Source of the DNA: Pannonibacter phragmitetus DSM 14782
GTDB lineage: Bacteria; Pseudomonadota; Alphaproteobacteria; Rhizobiales; Stappiaceae
Reading direction: 5' to 3'
NCBI RefSeq assembly: GCF_000382365.1
Contig: NZ_KB908222.1
Span: 1 to 64,000, forward strand
Length of the DNA stretch: 64,000 nucleotides
Made by a program: the position numbers and the translations under genes. Positions within the stretch are counted from its first letter, which is position 1. Every line of letters begins with the position of its first letter. Shown here one piece after another: positions 52,812-63,014 of this stretch. A model generated the notes under the pieces. That model did no database searches and was not told where the DNA came from. It saw only the letters and a program-made list of their open reading frames with translations.

Positions 52812-52836
52812 GGGCGGGACCTTACGGCCCCGCCCC
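52812..52836 (-). terminator. Hairpin between glpV and glpK
   Basis: GGGCGGGACC (52812-52821) can pair with GGCCCCGCCC on the other side. There is no T-run on the minus strand, so it probably stabilises the upstream message or attenuates glpK and does not fully stop transcription. Confidence 0.45.
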
Positions 52837-52857
52837 CGATTGTCGATAGCTAATTAC

Positions 52858-54564
52858 TTATTTCCACGAGGCAATCAGCTCATCATAGGAAACGGTAATG
52901 GGCTGCTCCTTCTCGTCCGGGATCTTGCGCTTGGGTGCGCCCGGCTGGTCGAACCAGAACTCGGCGCTCTGCTCCTCGTTCAGCTTCGGGCCGATATCGC
53001 CCTGCACGCCTGCACGCTCCAGGCGCTCCAGCACCTTTTCCTGCTCTGCGCAAAGCGCATCCATGGCTTCCTGCGGGGACTTTGCACCGGAGGAGGCATC
53101 ACCGATGTTCTGCCACCACAGCTGAGCCAGCTTCGGATAGTCCGGAACGTTGGTTCCGGTCGGCGACCACTGCAGGCGGGCGGGCGAGCGGTAGAACTCG
53201 ACCAGACCACCAAGCTTCGGAGCGCGTTCGGTGAAGCTGTCATGCTGCAGCGTGGATTCGCGGATGAAGGTCAGGCCGACATGGCTCTTCTTCACATCCA
53301 CGGTCTTGGAGGTGACGAACTGGGCGTAGAGCCAGGCCGCCTTGGCACGGTCAACCGGAGTGGACTTCATCAGCGTCCAGGAGCCAGCGTCCTGATAGCC
53401 GACCTTCATGCCCTCTTCCCAGTACACGCCATGCGGCGAGGGAGCCATGCGCCACTTCGGCGTGCCGTCCTCGTTCATGACCGGAAGACCCGGCTTGACC
53501 ATGTCGGCGGTGAAGGCGGTGTACCAGAAGATCTGCTGGGCAATTTCGCCCTGGGCAGGCACCGGACCGGCTTCGCCGAACACCATGCCGGCAGCGGCCG
53601 GAGGCGCATACTTGTTCAGCCACTCGATGTATTTGGCGATCGAGTAGACCGCAGCCGGGCCGTTGGTGTCGCCACCACGGGCCACGCACGAGCCGACCGG
53701 CTGGAAGCTTTCGTTGACGCGGATGCCCCATTCATCGACCGGAAGGCCGTTCGGCTCGCCCTTGTCGCCGGCACCAGCCATCGACAGCCAGGCATCGGTG
53801 AAGCGCCAGCCGAGTGACGGGTCCTTCTTGCCGTAGTCCATGTGGCCATAGACTTTCTTGCCGTCGATTTCCCGGCCGGTGAAGAACTCGGCGATATCCT
53901 CATAAGCCGACCAGTTCACCGGTACGCCGAGCTCATAGCCGTACTTCTCCTTGAAGTCCGCCTTGTTCTTCTCGTCGTTGAACCAGTCATACCGGAACCA
54001 GTAAAGGTTCGCGAACTGCTGATCGGGCAGCTGATAGAGCTTGCCGTCCGGACCGGTCGTGAACTTGATGCCGATGAAGTCACTCAGATCAAGGCCCGGA
54101 TTGGTGACGTCCTTGCCTTCGTCCGCCATCCAGTCGGTCAGGTTGCGGGCCTGCTGGTAGCGCCAGTGGGTGCCGATCAGGTCCGAGTCATTGATGTAGG
54201 CGTCGTAGATGTTCTCGCCCGACTGCATCTGCGTCTGCAGCTTCTCCACCACATCGCCTTCGCCGATCAGATCATGGGTGATCTTGATGCCGGTGATTGC
54301 GGTGAAGGCAGGGGCCAAAACCTTGGCTTCGTATTCATGGGTGGTGATCGTTTCGGAAACGACCTTGATGTCCATACCCTTGAACGGAGCAGCAGCGTCG
54401 ATAAACCACTGCATCTCGGCTTCCTGATCGGCGCGTGACAGCGCCGACATATCGCCGATTTCCGCGTCAAGGAACTTCTTTGCTGCCTCCATGTCAGCAA
54501 AGGCGCTTCCGCTTCCGACCAGCATGGCGAGCGCCATGGCGGTGGAGGTGTAAAACACTCTCAT
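52858..54564 (-). CDS. glpV: Glycerol ABC transporter substrate-binding protein
   Basis: A 568-residue family-1-like extracellular binding protein with a signal peptide (about 1-23, MRVFYTSTAMALAMLVGSGS). It is longer than usual for sugar-binding proteins. Its position before glpK and after the DUF2160 gene matches GlpV of the rhizobial glycerol system. Stretches such as ADKAPFKG-like DAAAPFKGMDIKVVSETITT and WMADEGKDVTNPGLDLSDFI are present. It captures glycerol in the periplasm. Confidence 0.92.
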   Translation of the reverse strand: MRVFYTSTAMALAMLVGSGSAFADMEAAKKFLDAEIGDMSALSRADQEAEMQWFIDAAAPFKGMDIKVVSETITTHEYEAKVLAPAFTAITGIKITHDLIGEGDVVEKLQTQMQSGENIYDAYINDSDLIGTHWRYQQARNLTDWMADEGKDVTNPGLDLSDFIGIKFTTGPDGKLYQLPDQQFANLYWFRYDWFNDEKNKADFKEKYGYELGVPVNWSAYEDIAEFFTGREIDGKKVYGHMDYGKKDPSLGWRFTDAWLSMAGAGDKGEPNGLPVDEWGIRVNESFQPVGSCVARGGDTNGPAAVYSIAKYIEWLNKYAPPAAAGMVFGEAGPVPAQGEIAQQIFWYTAFTADMVKPGLPVMNEDGTPKWRMAPSPHGVYWEEGMKVGYQDAGSWTLMKSTPVDRAKAAWLYAQFVTSKTVDVKKSHVGLTFIRESTLQHDSFTERAPKLGGLVEFYRSPARLQWSPTGTNVPDYPKLAQLWWQNIGDASSGAKSPQEAMDALCAEQEKVLERLERAGVQGDIGPKLNEEQSAEFWFDQPGAPKRKIPDEKEQPITVSYDELIASWK

Positions 54565-54613
54565 TCCATTTCCTCCCGAAGTTTCATGATCGTGAGATCA
54601 GGTTGCCTGCCCG

Positions 54614-54886
54614 TCAGACCCAGCGGAAAACCGCCAGGGCATAGACGAGACAGGCGATCAGAGCCCCCCACAGGGGAGCACCGAAGGCGGCGAGCCAGCC
54701 AAGCGTGATGAAGGCTGAGCCCAGAAGGGATATGAAGAGACGATCCCCCCGGGTCGTCTCGATCCGCAGCACGCCGGTGCGCGGCGTCTCCGGAAAGCGG
54801 ATCGCTAGCACGGTGAAGATCACCAGCAGCGCCGCTATCGTTGCGAAGAAAATCGCGGTCGGAGCAGTCCAGGCCATCCAGTCCAT
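54614..54886 (-). CDS. glpU: DUF2160 membrane protein of the glycerol transporter
   Basis: A 90-residue protein with three probable hydrophobic helices (MDWMAWTAPTAIFFATIAAL, a middle IRFPETPRTG loop, LFISLLGSAFITLGWLAAFG and GALIACLVYALAVFRWV). DUF2160 proteins are found within glycerol ABC operons. In Rhizobium leguminosarum the corresponding gene is glpU. Its exact role in the transporter is unknown. Confidence 0.87.
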   Translation of the reverse strand: MDWMAWTAPTAIFFATIAALLVIFTVLAIRFPETPRTGVLRIETTRGDRLFISLLGSAFITLGWLAAFGAPLWGALIACLVYALAVFRWV

Positions 54887-54903
54887 ATCTGTTCTCCCTC
54901 AGA

Positions 54904-55763
<860 letters not shown>

Positions 55764-55764
<1 letters not shown>

Positions 55765-56636
55765 CAGAAGCCCTCCCTTTTGTCGAGGTTGGTCATCACG
55801 GTGTAGAACACCCAGGAAATCAGCAGGATCACAAGGAAGTACATGATCGAGAAGGCAGCGGCGGGACCAAGATCGAACTGGCCGAGAGCCATCTTGACGA
55901 GGTCGATGGACAGGAAGGTCGTCGAGTTGCCCGGCCCGCCTCCCGTCACCACGAAGGGCTCTGTGTAGATCATAAAGCTGTCCATGAACCGCAGCAGGAT
56001 GGCGATCATCAAGACGCCCTGCATCTTCGGCAGCTCGATGTAGCGGAACACGCTCCAGCGGCTCGCCTGATCGATCTTTGCCGCCTGATAATAGGCGTCG
56101 GGGATCGACTGCAGACCGGCATAGGCCAGCAGCGCCACCAGCGACGTCCAGTGCCAGACGTCCATGACGATGACAGTGGCCCAGGCGGCAACGGCATCCT
56201 GCGTATAGTTGTAGGAGATGCCCAGGCCATGCAGCGTTGCGCCCAGCAGGCCGATATCGACACGGGCAAAGATCTGCCAGATCGTGCCCACCACATTCCA
56301 CGGAATGAGCAGCGGCAGCGCCATGAGCACGAGGCAGAACGAGGCCCAGAAGCCCCGCTTGGGCATGTTGAGAGCAATGAAAATGCCGAGCGGGATTTCG
56401 ATGGCAAGGATCACGGCCGAGAAGACCAACTGGCGGCCCAGTGCATCCCAAAGGCGCTTGGACCGCAGCATGTCATCGAACCATTCAACACCCGCCCAGA
56501 AGAACTTGTTGTTGCCGAACGTGTCCTGCACCGAATAGTTGACCACCGTCATCAGCGGGATCACCGCCGAGAAGGCGACGAGCAGCAGGACGGGCAGGAC
56601 CAGGAACCAGGCCTTGTGATTGACTGTCTTTTCCAT
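55764..56636 (-). CDS. glpP: Glycerol ABC transporter permease (MalF-like)
   Basis: A 290-residue CUT1-type permease with the first helix AWFLVLPVLLLVAFSAVIPL and an EAA-type loop SIPDAYYQAAKIDQASRWSV. It overlaps glpQ at its 3' end and the upstream ATPase gene at its 5' end by a base, so the genes are tightly coupled. Confidence 0.93.
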
Positions 56637-57712
56637 CAGGCCGCCTCCCCCGTAACGCGCCAGCTGTTGGCATAGACATTGACATGCGCGGGATCGAACA
56701 CCACGCGGGTCATGCCGGATGTGACGGGGTCGCTTTCGCCCGCAATGATGTTGATGTCAGCACCGAAGAACTCGGCCCGGACGATCTTGTGCCGCCCCAC
56801 ATCCTCGACGCGGCGCACCTTCACCGGCAGGCCTTCAGTCTCCGACAGGCGCACGAATTCGGGACGCACACCGATCTGGATCTTGCCGTCCAGGCCTGAA
56901 TAGCCGTGGCCAAGCGGAATGGTTGCCCCGTTCACATAGGCCGAGTTGCCCTCGACCCTGGCATCCATCAGGTTCATGCCCGGCGAGCCGATGAAATAGC
57001 CGACGAATGTGTGGGCGGGCCGCTCGAACAATTCCTGCGGCGTGCCGATCTGCACCACCCGGCCGTCATACATCACCACCACCTTGTCGGCGAAAGTCAG
57101 CGCCTCGGTCTGGTCATGCGTCACATAGATCATCGTGTGGCCAAACTCGTGATGCAGCGACTTCAGCTGCGTCCTGAGTTCCCACTTCATATGCGGGTCG
57201 ATCACCGTCAGCGGCTCGTCGAAGAGCAGCGCGTTGACATCCTCCCTCACCATGCCGCGGCCAAGTGAAATCTTCTGCTTGGCATCGGCGGTCAGCCCGC
57301 GTGCCTTGCGGTCCAGCACCTCTTCCATGCCGATCATGCGGGCAATCTTCTGCACGCGCTCGGCAACATAGGCCGCACTCGCCCCCCGGTTCTTCAGCGG
57401 AAACGCAAGGTTTCCGCGCACCGTCATCGTGTCGTAGACGACCGGGAACTGGAACACCTGCGCAATGTTGCGTTCCGCCGTCGCCTTCCCGGTGACATCG
57501 GTGTCATTGAACAGGATGCGGCCCTGGCTCGGCACCAGCAGACCGGAAATGATGTTGAGAAGCGTTGACTTGCCGCAACCGGACGAGCCGAGCAGCGCAT
57601 AGGCCTCACCATCGTTCCAGACGTGGTTCAGTTCCTTGAGCGCAAAGTCGTCCTCGTTTTTCGGGCGCGGATTGTAGGAATGGGCGAGATTGTCGAGCGT
57701 GATCTTGGCCAT
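56636..57712 (-). CDS. glpT: Glycerol ABC transporter ATP-binding protein 2
   Basis: A 358-residue CUT1-type ATPase. Walker A is GSSGCGKST, Walker B is ALLFDEPLTVID, and the Q-loop region is VFQFPVVYDTM. The signature region reads KQKISLGRGM, not the canonical LSGGQ form, so the LSGGQ motif is degenerate here. Two ATPases (GlpS and GlpT) in one operon suggest a heterodimeric motor. The name follows the rhizobial operon and is not the unrelated glycerol-3-phosphate permease of E. coli. Confidence 0.9.
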   Translation of the reverse strand: MAKITLDNLAHSYNPRPKNEDDFALKELNHVWNDGEAYALLGSSGCGKSTLLNIISGLLVPSQGRILFNDTDVTGKATAERNIAQVFQFPVVYDTMTVRGNLAFPLKNRGASAAYVAERVQKIARMIGMEEVLDRKARGLTADAKQKISLGRGMVREDVNALLFDEPLTVIDPHMKWELRTQLKSLHHEFGHTMIYVTHDQTEALTFADKVVVMYDGRVVQIGTPQELFERPAHTFVGYFIGSPGMNLMDARVEGNSAYVNGATIPLGHGYSGLDGKIQIGVRPEFVRLSETEGLPVKVRRVEDVGRHKIVRAEFFGADINIIAGESDPVTSGMTRVVFDPAHVNVYANSWRVTGEAA

Positions 57713-57722
57713 GGGTCCCTCC

Positions 57723-58811
57723 TCACGCCGCCAGCGCATAGGCGGCCGGAGCCACCAGCGAACCGTCCTGTCCGAAGACATAGACATGGGAAGGATCGAG
57801 ATAGACCTTGAGCGCCGTTCCCAGGGCCAGGTCATGCACGCCATGCACAAGCCCCACCCAGCGCTCGCCATGGTGCTCCAGATGCACGAAGGTCTCCGAC
57901 CCGGTGATCTCCGTGACCATCAGATGCGCCGTAAACTCCATGGCATCGGCGCTGTGCCGGTGCAGTTCCAGATGATTGGGGCGGAAGCCCGCGATATAGC
58001 GGCCATCGCTCAGATCCGACAGCTTGCCGGCGGCCGGGATCGACTGGCCATCACCGAACATCAGCCGGGCACCGGCCTTGGCGATCTGAAGGAAGTTCAT
58101 CGGAGGGTCGGAGAAAACGCGCGCCGTCGTGGCATCGACCGGACGGCGGTAGACCTCCGGCGTCGGGCCGAACTGGGTCACACGGCCCTGCCAGAGCGTC
58201 GCCGTGTTGCCGCCGAGCAGCAGTGCCTCTTCCGGCTCCGTCGTCGCATAGACGAAGATCGAACCGGAGGCCTCGAAGATCTTCGGGATTTCGACGCGCA
58301 GTTCCTCGCGCAGCTTGTAGTCGAGGTTGGCGAGCGGCTCATCGAGCAGCACCAGACCTGCATTCTTCACCAGCGCACGTGCCAGCGCACAGCGCTGCTG
58401 CTGGCCGCCCGAGAGCTCGAGCGGCTTGCGCTGCAGCATCGGGGTGAGCTTCATCATCTCGGCGGTCTGACGCACCGCCCTGTCGATGTCCGCAGCGGAC
58501 TTGCCCATCAGCCGCAGCGGGCTGGCAATGTTGTCATAGACGGTCATTGCCGGGTAGTTGATGAACTGCTGATAGACCATGGCGATGGCGCGATCCTGCA
58601 CCCGCACACCGGTCACGTCCGTGCCGTTCCAGAGGATCTTGCCCGCAGACGGCTGATCAAGGCCGGCCATCAGGCGCATCAGAGACGTCTTGCCGGCCGA
58701 AGTCGGTCCAAGCAGGACGTTCATGCTTCCCTCACGCAAGGTAAGGTTCGTCGTGTGGATGTGCGTATTCGCACCCACGACCTTGGAGACATTCTCCAGG
58801 ACCAGGGTCAT
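57723..58811 (-). CDS. glpS: Glycerol ABC transporter ATP-binding protein 1
   Basis: A 362-residue ABC ATPase with Walker A GPTSAGKTS, signature LSGGQQQRCALARA and Walker B LVLLDEPLANLD. The Walker A loop carries an unusual TSAGKTS. It pairs with GlpT, whose own signature motif is degenerate, so the two could form one complete and one incomplete ATP site. A GGAGG ribosome site precedes the start. Confidence 0.92.
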   Translation of the reverse strand: MTLVLENVSKVVGANTHIHTTNLTLREGSMNVLLGPTSAGKTSLMRLMAGLDQPSAGKILWNGTDVTGVRVQDRAIAMVYQQFINYPAMTVYDNIASPLRLMGKSAADIDRAVRQTAEMMKLTPMLQRKPLELSGGQQQRCALARALVKNAGLVLLDEPLANLDYKLREELRVEIPKIFEASGSIFVYATTEPEEALLLGGNTATLWQGRVTQFGPTPEVYRRPVDATTARVFSDPPMNFLQIAKAGARLMFGDGQSIPAAGKLSDLSDGRYIAGFRPNHLELHRHSADAMEFTAHLMVTEITGSETFVHLEHHGERWVGLVHGVHDLALGTALKVYLDPSHVYVFGQDGSLVAPAAYALAA

Positions 58812-58834
58812 GTATTCCCTCCTCCCAATTCCTC

Positions 58835-60433
58835 CTACTGAGCTGCAACCTCCCCAAGCCGCAGCGCGCAGGTACTCTTCATCCACTCGTCCAGTGCCGC
58901 CACCTCCACGGCACTCAGACGAAGGCCCAGTTTCGATCTGCGCCACACCACATCTTCTGCGGTGCGCGCATATTCCTTATCGATCAGCCAGTTGACTTCC
59001 CGCTCGGTCAGGTTCCATCCGAAGTGACGGCCAAGGTCCTCCACCTTTGCCGCACCAGCCAGAATACCTGCCGCCTCGGTGCCATAGGCTTTCACCAGGC
59101 GCGTGGCCCAGCGCTCATCAAGGAACGGATACGCGGCGCGCAGGTCCCCGATCAGCTTCGCTACGCCCTGCACCGGAAAGTCGCCGCCCGGAAGCGGCAC
59201 ACGGGCTGTCCAGGCCCCGGCAGCGCCGGGGAAATAGGGCACGATCTTTTCCAGCGCGTGCTCGGCGAGCTTGCGGTAGGTGGTGATCTTGCCACCGAAG
59301 ACGTTAAGCAGCGGCGCACCGCCCGTCTCTTCCACCTTCAGCACATAATCGCGGGTCGCCGCCGTCGCCGACTTGGCGCCGTCATTGTAGAGCGGGCGCA
59401 CACCGGAATAGCTCCAGACGATATCATCAACCGTCACCGGACGCTTGAAATAGCCGGAAGCGAATCTCAGCAAATAGTCGCGCTCCTGCTCCGTACAGAC
59501 CGGCTTGATGCCCGGCTCCGGATGGTCGGCATCCGTGGTTCCGATCAGCGTGAAGTCCGTCTCGTAGGGAATGGCGAAAATGATGCGGCCATCTTCGCCC
59601 TGGAAGAAGTAGCACTTGCCGTGATCGAAGAGCTTCTTCGTGACGATGTGGCTGCCGCGCACGAGGCGCACGCCGTCCTGCGAATTGGAGCGCACGGTGT
59701 TGCGGATCACATCCCCGACCCAGGGGCCACCGGCATTGATCAGCATCTTCGCCTTGCGGCTGGTGCGGGCGCCGGTGCTGCAGTCTTCCAGCACGATCGA
59801 CCACAGGCCATCCACCCGTTCGGCGGAGACCACGCGGGTGCGCACCATCACCTCGGCGCCGCGCGCCTCAGCATCCCGGGCGTTCAGCACCACAAGGCGC
59901 GAGTCCTCGATCCAGCAGTCGGAATATTCATAGGCCTTGGCAAAGCGGTCCTGAAGCGGCTCACCCTCGGGGCCGGACTTCAGATTGACCGTCGTGGTGC
60001 CGGGCAGGATCTTGCGGCCGCCCAGATTGTCATACAGGAACAGGCCGAAACGGATCAGCCAGGCCGGGCGGCGGCCCTTCATCCAGGGCATCACCATGTT
60101 CAGGAGCTTTGACGTCGGCGTTTCGCCCTCAAAGCGCATGTCCTTGTGATAGGGCAGCACGAAACGCATCGGCCAGCTGATATGCGGCATTGCCTCCAGC
60201 AGCGTTTCCCGCTCGATCAGCGCCTCGCGCACCAGCCGGACCTCGAAATATTCGAGATAGCGCAACCCGCCATGGAACAGCTTTGTGGAGGCCGAAGAGG
60301 TGGCAGATGCCAGGTCATTCATCTCGGCCAGCGCCACGGACAGACCGCGCCCCGCCGCATCACGGGCAATGCCGCAGCCATTGATGCCGCCACCGATGAT
60401 AAAGAGATCGACCACCTGGTCCTGCTGCGACAT
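58835..60433 (-). CDS. glpD: Glycerol-3-phosphate dehydrogenase (FAD-dependent)
   Basis: A 532-residue membrane-associated flavoprotein oxidising glycerol 3-phosphate to dihydroxyacetone phosphate. The FAD-binding motif is IIGGGINGCGIARDAAG (residues 11-27). SASTKLFHGGLRYLEYFEVR, the GTTDADHPEPGIKP stretch and the VFGGKITTYRKLAEHALEKI motif are typical of GlpD. It is the first gene of the leftward glycerol operon. A promoter with GlpR-like sites lies upstream. Confidence 0.97.
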   Translation of the reverse strand: MSQQDQVVDLFIIGGGINGCGIARDAAGRGLSVALAEMNDLASATSSASTKLFHGGLRYLEYFEVRLVREALIERETLLEAMPHISWPMRFVLPYHKDMRFEGETPTSKLLNMVMPWMKGRRPAWLIRFGLFLYDNLGGRKILPGTTTVNLKSGPEGEPLQDRFAKAYEYSDCWIEDSRLVVLNARDAEARGAEVMVRTRVVSAERVDGLWSIVLEDCSTGARTSRKAKMLINAGGPWVGDVIRNTVRSNSQDGVRLVRGSHIVTKKLFDHGKCYFFQGEDGRIIFAIPYETDFTLIGTTDADHPEPGIKPVCTEQERDYLLRFASGYFKRPVTVDDIVWSYSGVRPLYNDGAKSATAATRDYVLKVEETGGAPLLNVFGGKITTYRKLAEHALEKIVPYFPGAAGAWTARVPLPGGDFPVQGVAKLIGDLRAAYPFLDERWATRLVKAYGTEAAGILAGAAKVEDLGRHFGWNLTEREVNWLIDKEYARTAEDVVWRRSKLGLRLSAVEVAALDEWMKSTCALRLGEVAAQ

Positions 60434-60467
60434 CACGGGGAAAGGCCTCCTGAAACCGGACATTTGT

Positions 60468-60526
60468 GAACACAAACGAACCATAAGAGGCGGGCTTTCG
60501 TCAATCGCTGATTTTCGTTTCTGTTC
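60468..60526. promoter_or_regulatory. Inverted TTCGTTT sites, candidate GlpR operators
   Basis: TTCGTTTGTGTTC (minus strand, 60468-60480) and TTCGTTTCTGTTC (plus strand, 60514-60526) agree at 12 of 13 positions and face opposite ways. They lie between glpD and glpR in the divergent region, where a DeoR-type repressor would act on glpD and perhaps on itself. The rest of 60434-60751 shows no gene. Confidence 0.55.
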
Positions 60527-60751
60527 GGTTTTGTTTTCTCACGTAAGGTCAATCACTTGACCGGCACCAGCTTGCGGAAACAGTCTGCAAACGGGCCTTG
60601 CTGCATAACAGCATGAGTTTCTTGTGCATCGCACGCTTTCTCCCGCACCGCAGAAGGCCCGGCCCTTCCCCGGCAAGCATTCGCCCTCACGCCTGAAGCT
60701 TGAAAAAGGGAACCAAACCGAACATATTGCGCATCCAAAAAGGAATATGCC

Positions 60752-61516
60752 GTGTCCCAGAGCTTCCGCCAGCCCGAGATTCTCGAACTCGCCCGCCAGC
60801 AGGGGAAAGTGACCGTCGAAGAGCTTGCCGCTCATTTCGGCGTGACCGTGCAGACCATCCGCCGGGATCTGGCCGATCTTGCCGACAGTGGCCGACTGGA
60901 ACGGGTGCATGGCGGCGCGATCCTGCCCTCCGGCGTCTCCAACATAGGTTATGAGGACCGGCGCAGCCTGAACCGTGAGGCGAAGGCCGCCATTGCAGAG
61001 GCCTGCGCGAAAGCCATCCCGGAAAACGCGTCCGTGTTTCTCAACATCGGCACCAGCACGGAAGCGGTAGCCCGCGCACTTCTGCACCACCGCAATCTCA
61101 TGGCAGTGACCAACAACATGAATGTCGCCAATATCCTGGCCGCCAATCCGGACTGTCAGGTCATTGTGGCGGGCGGGGCGCTGCGGCGCACCGATGGCGG
61201 TCTGGTCGGCACGCTGACCATGCGCACCATCGAACAGTTCCGCTTCGACTTTGCCGTCATCGGCTGCTCGGCGCTGGACGAAGATGGCGATCTGCTGGAC
61301 TTCGACATTCAGGAAGTTGGCGTCAGCCAGACCATCATCCGGCAGGCGCGCAAGACATTTCTGGTCAGCGATCACTCCAAGTTCCTGCGCGGCGCGCCCG
61401 TGCGGATTGCCTCGCTGAGCGAGATCGACACCTTTTTCACCGACCGGCCGCTCTCTCCTGCCCTCAGCGCACGCTGCCGGGAATGGGGCACGAAGACAGT
61501 GATCTGCGGCGGATAA
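60752..61516 (+). CDS. glpR: DeoR-family glycerol-3-phosphate regulon repressor
   Basis: A 254-residue DeoR-type repressor. The N-terminal helix-turn-helix is QGKVTVEELAAHFGVTVQTI followed by RRDLADLADSGRLERVHGGA, and the C-terminal sugar-phosphate-sensing domain contains VFLNIGTSTEAVARALL. It is divergent from glpD, and its position beside the glycerol operon supports GlpR. The likely effector is glycerol 3-phosphate. Confidence 0.92.
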   Translation: MSQSFRQPEILELARQQGKVTVEELAAHFGVTVQTIRRDLADLADSGRLERVHGGAILPSGVSNIGYEDRRSLNREAKAAIAEACAKAIPENASVFLNIGTSTEAVARALLHHRNLMAVTNNMNVANILAANPDCQVIVAGGALRRTDGGLVGTLTMRTIEQFRFDFAVIGCSALDEDGDLLDFDIQEVGVSQTIIRQARKTFLVSDHSKFLRGAPVRIASLSEIDTFFTDRPLSPALSARCREWGTKTVICGG

Positions 61517-61534
61517 GCCGCCACGGCGGCTTTT
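61515..61534 (+). terminator. Probable terminator after glpR
   Basis: AAGCCGCC and GGCGGCTTTT lie only two bases apart at 61515-61534, a short GC-rich hairpin with four T's. It overlaps the last bases of the glpR coding region. Confidence 0.55.
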
Positions 61535-61671
61535 CGCAAGAAAGAGGATGACAGCCGCCGCTGCTGCGGCTACCTCCTCGTCTATGCCGCAGTGCGGCAA
61601 TCCTTTCGCCAAAGGGCACAAGCCCCGGAACAGGCCGGCAGAACTGCGGGCCATCCTTGTGGAGTGACACC

Positions 61672-62358
61672 ATGAGCCACACCCTGATTGCACCCTCCAT
61701 GCTGGCCAGCGATTTCTCGCGCCTGCGTGACGAGATCCGCGCCATCGACGGCGCCGGTGCCGACTGGATCCACCTGGACGTGATGGATGGCCATTTCGTG
61801 CCCAACATCACCTTTGGCCCGGACATCATCGCCGCCATGCGCCCGCACACCGCCAAGGTGTTCGATACGCATCTGATGATCGCCCCTTGCGATGCCTATC
61901 TGGAAGCCTTCGCCAAGGCGGGCTCCGACATCATCACCGTGCATGCAGAAGCCGGGCCCCATCTCGACCGGTCGCTGCAGGCCATCCGCAATCTGGGCAA
62001 GAAGGCCGGCGTCTCGCTGAACCCGGCAACGCCCGAAAGCGTCATCGAATATGTGCTCGACCGGCTGGATCTGGTGCTGGTGATGAGCGTCAACCCCGGC
62101 TTTGGCGGACAGAGGTTCATTCCTGCCGTGGTGGACAAGATCGCCCGGATCAAGGCCATGATCGGCAACCGCCCGATCGATATCGAGGTGGATGGCGGCG
62201 TCACCCCGCAAACCGCGCCTCTGGTGACGGCGGCCGGTGCCAATGTGCTGGTGGCCGGTTCCGCCGTGTTCAAGGGCGGCACGCCCGAGACGGCCTCCCA
62301 TTATGCCGCGCAGATCGAGGCCATCCGCAGCGCGGGCAATGCGGCAGCCAAGGCATGA
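61672..62358 (+). CDS. rpe: Ribulose-phosphate 3-epimerase
   Basis: A 228-residue TIM-barrel epimerase interconverting ribulose 5-phosphate and xylulose 5-phosphate. It contains [20 protein letters not shown], the metal-site [31 protein letters not shown] and the [11 protein letters not shown] loop. Its stop overlaps the start of the phosphatase gene (ATGA). The start at 61672 follows a GGAG site. It is a pentose-phosphate or Calvin-type housekeeping enzyme. Confidence 0.96.
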   Translation: MSHTLIAPSMLASDFSRLRDEIRAIDGAGADWIHLDVMDGHFVPNITFGPDIIAAMRPHTAKVFDTHLMIAPCDAYLEAFAKAGSDIITVHAEAGPHLDRSLQAIRNLGKKAGVSLNPATPESVIEYVLDRLDLVLVMSVNPGFGGQRFIPAVVDKIARIKAMIGNRPIDIEVDGGVTPQTAPLVTAAGANVLVAGSAVFKGGTPETASHYAAQIEAIRSAGNAAAKA

Positions 62359-63014
62359 AGGCGGTCATTTTCGATCTGGACGGCACGCTGGTCGACAGCG
62401 TGCAGGCCATCGCCGACATCGGCAATGCGTTGATGAGCGAACTGGATCTCGCCCCCCTCTCCGTCACGGAAGCGCGCAGCTACATCGGCAATGGCGCGGC
62501 GCGCTTCGTCGAGCGGGCGCTGGCGGCACGCGGCATCAGCGGTGATGCCGGCCTGCTGGCCGAGCGGGTGGAGCGCTTCGAAGAGCTTTATGCGCAGGCC
62601 CCCGGCAGCGCCAACCCGCCCTTCCCCGGCGTGGAAGCGGCCCTGCACGCCCTGAAAGCACGCGGCATCCGTCTTGGGCTTTGCACCAACAAGCCCGGCG
62701 CGCCAACGCACAATCTGGTCGCGGCCCTCGGCTGGAGCGACTTTTTCGACGTGGTGGTGACGGGTGACACCCTGAACACCCGCAAGCCGGATCCGGCCCC
62801 GCTCGCCTATGCGGCCAAGGTGCTGGCCCTCTCGCCGGAAGATCCGGGCTTTGCCTATGTGGGCGACAGCGAAGTGGATGCGGAAACCGCCGTGGCAGCC
62901 AAGGCGCGCTTCTTCCTCTTCACCGAAGGCTACCGCAAGAGCCCGGTGACGGCCCTGCCGCATGAAGCCGCCTTCAGCGACTTCGCAGACCTGGAAGCTC
63001 TGCTGAACGGGTGA
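62355..63014 (+). CDS. gph: Phosphoglycolate phosphatase-like HAD hydrolase
   Basis: A 219-residue HAD hydrolase with motif [11 protein letters not shown], motif [10 protein letters not shown], the lysine motif RKPDPAPL and motif [15 protein letters not shown]. All four HAD motifs are present. Pairing with rpe in one transcript is the common location of gph. It removes phosphate from 2-phosphoglycolate, yielding glycolate. Confidence 0.9.
   Translation: MKAVIFDLDGTLVDSVQAIADIGNALMSELDLAPLSVTEARSYIGNGAARFVERALAARGISGDAGLLAERVERFEELYAQAPGSANPPFPGVEAALHALKARGIRLGLCTNKPGAPTHNLVAALGWSDFFDVVVTGDTLNTRKPDPAPLAYAAKVLALSPEDPGFAYVGDSEVDAETAVAAKARFFLFTEGYRKSPVTALPHEAAFSDFADLEALLNG

Noticed and set aside
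52812-52836. Full transcription terminator between glpV and glpK
   Set aside because: The hairpin lacks a T-run and glpK otherwise has no clear separate promoter, so read-through is expected.
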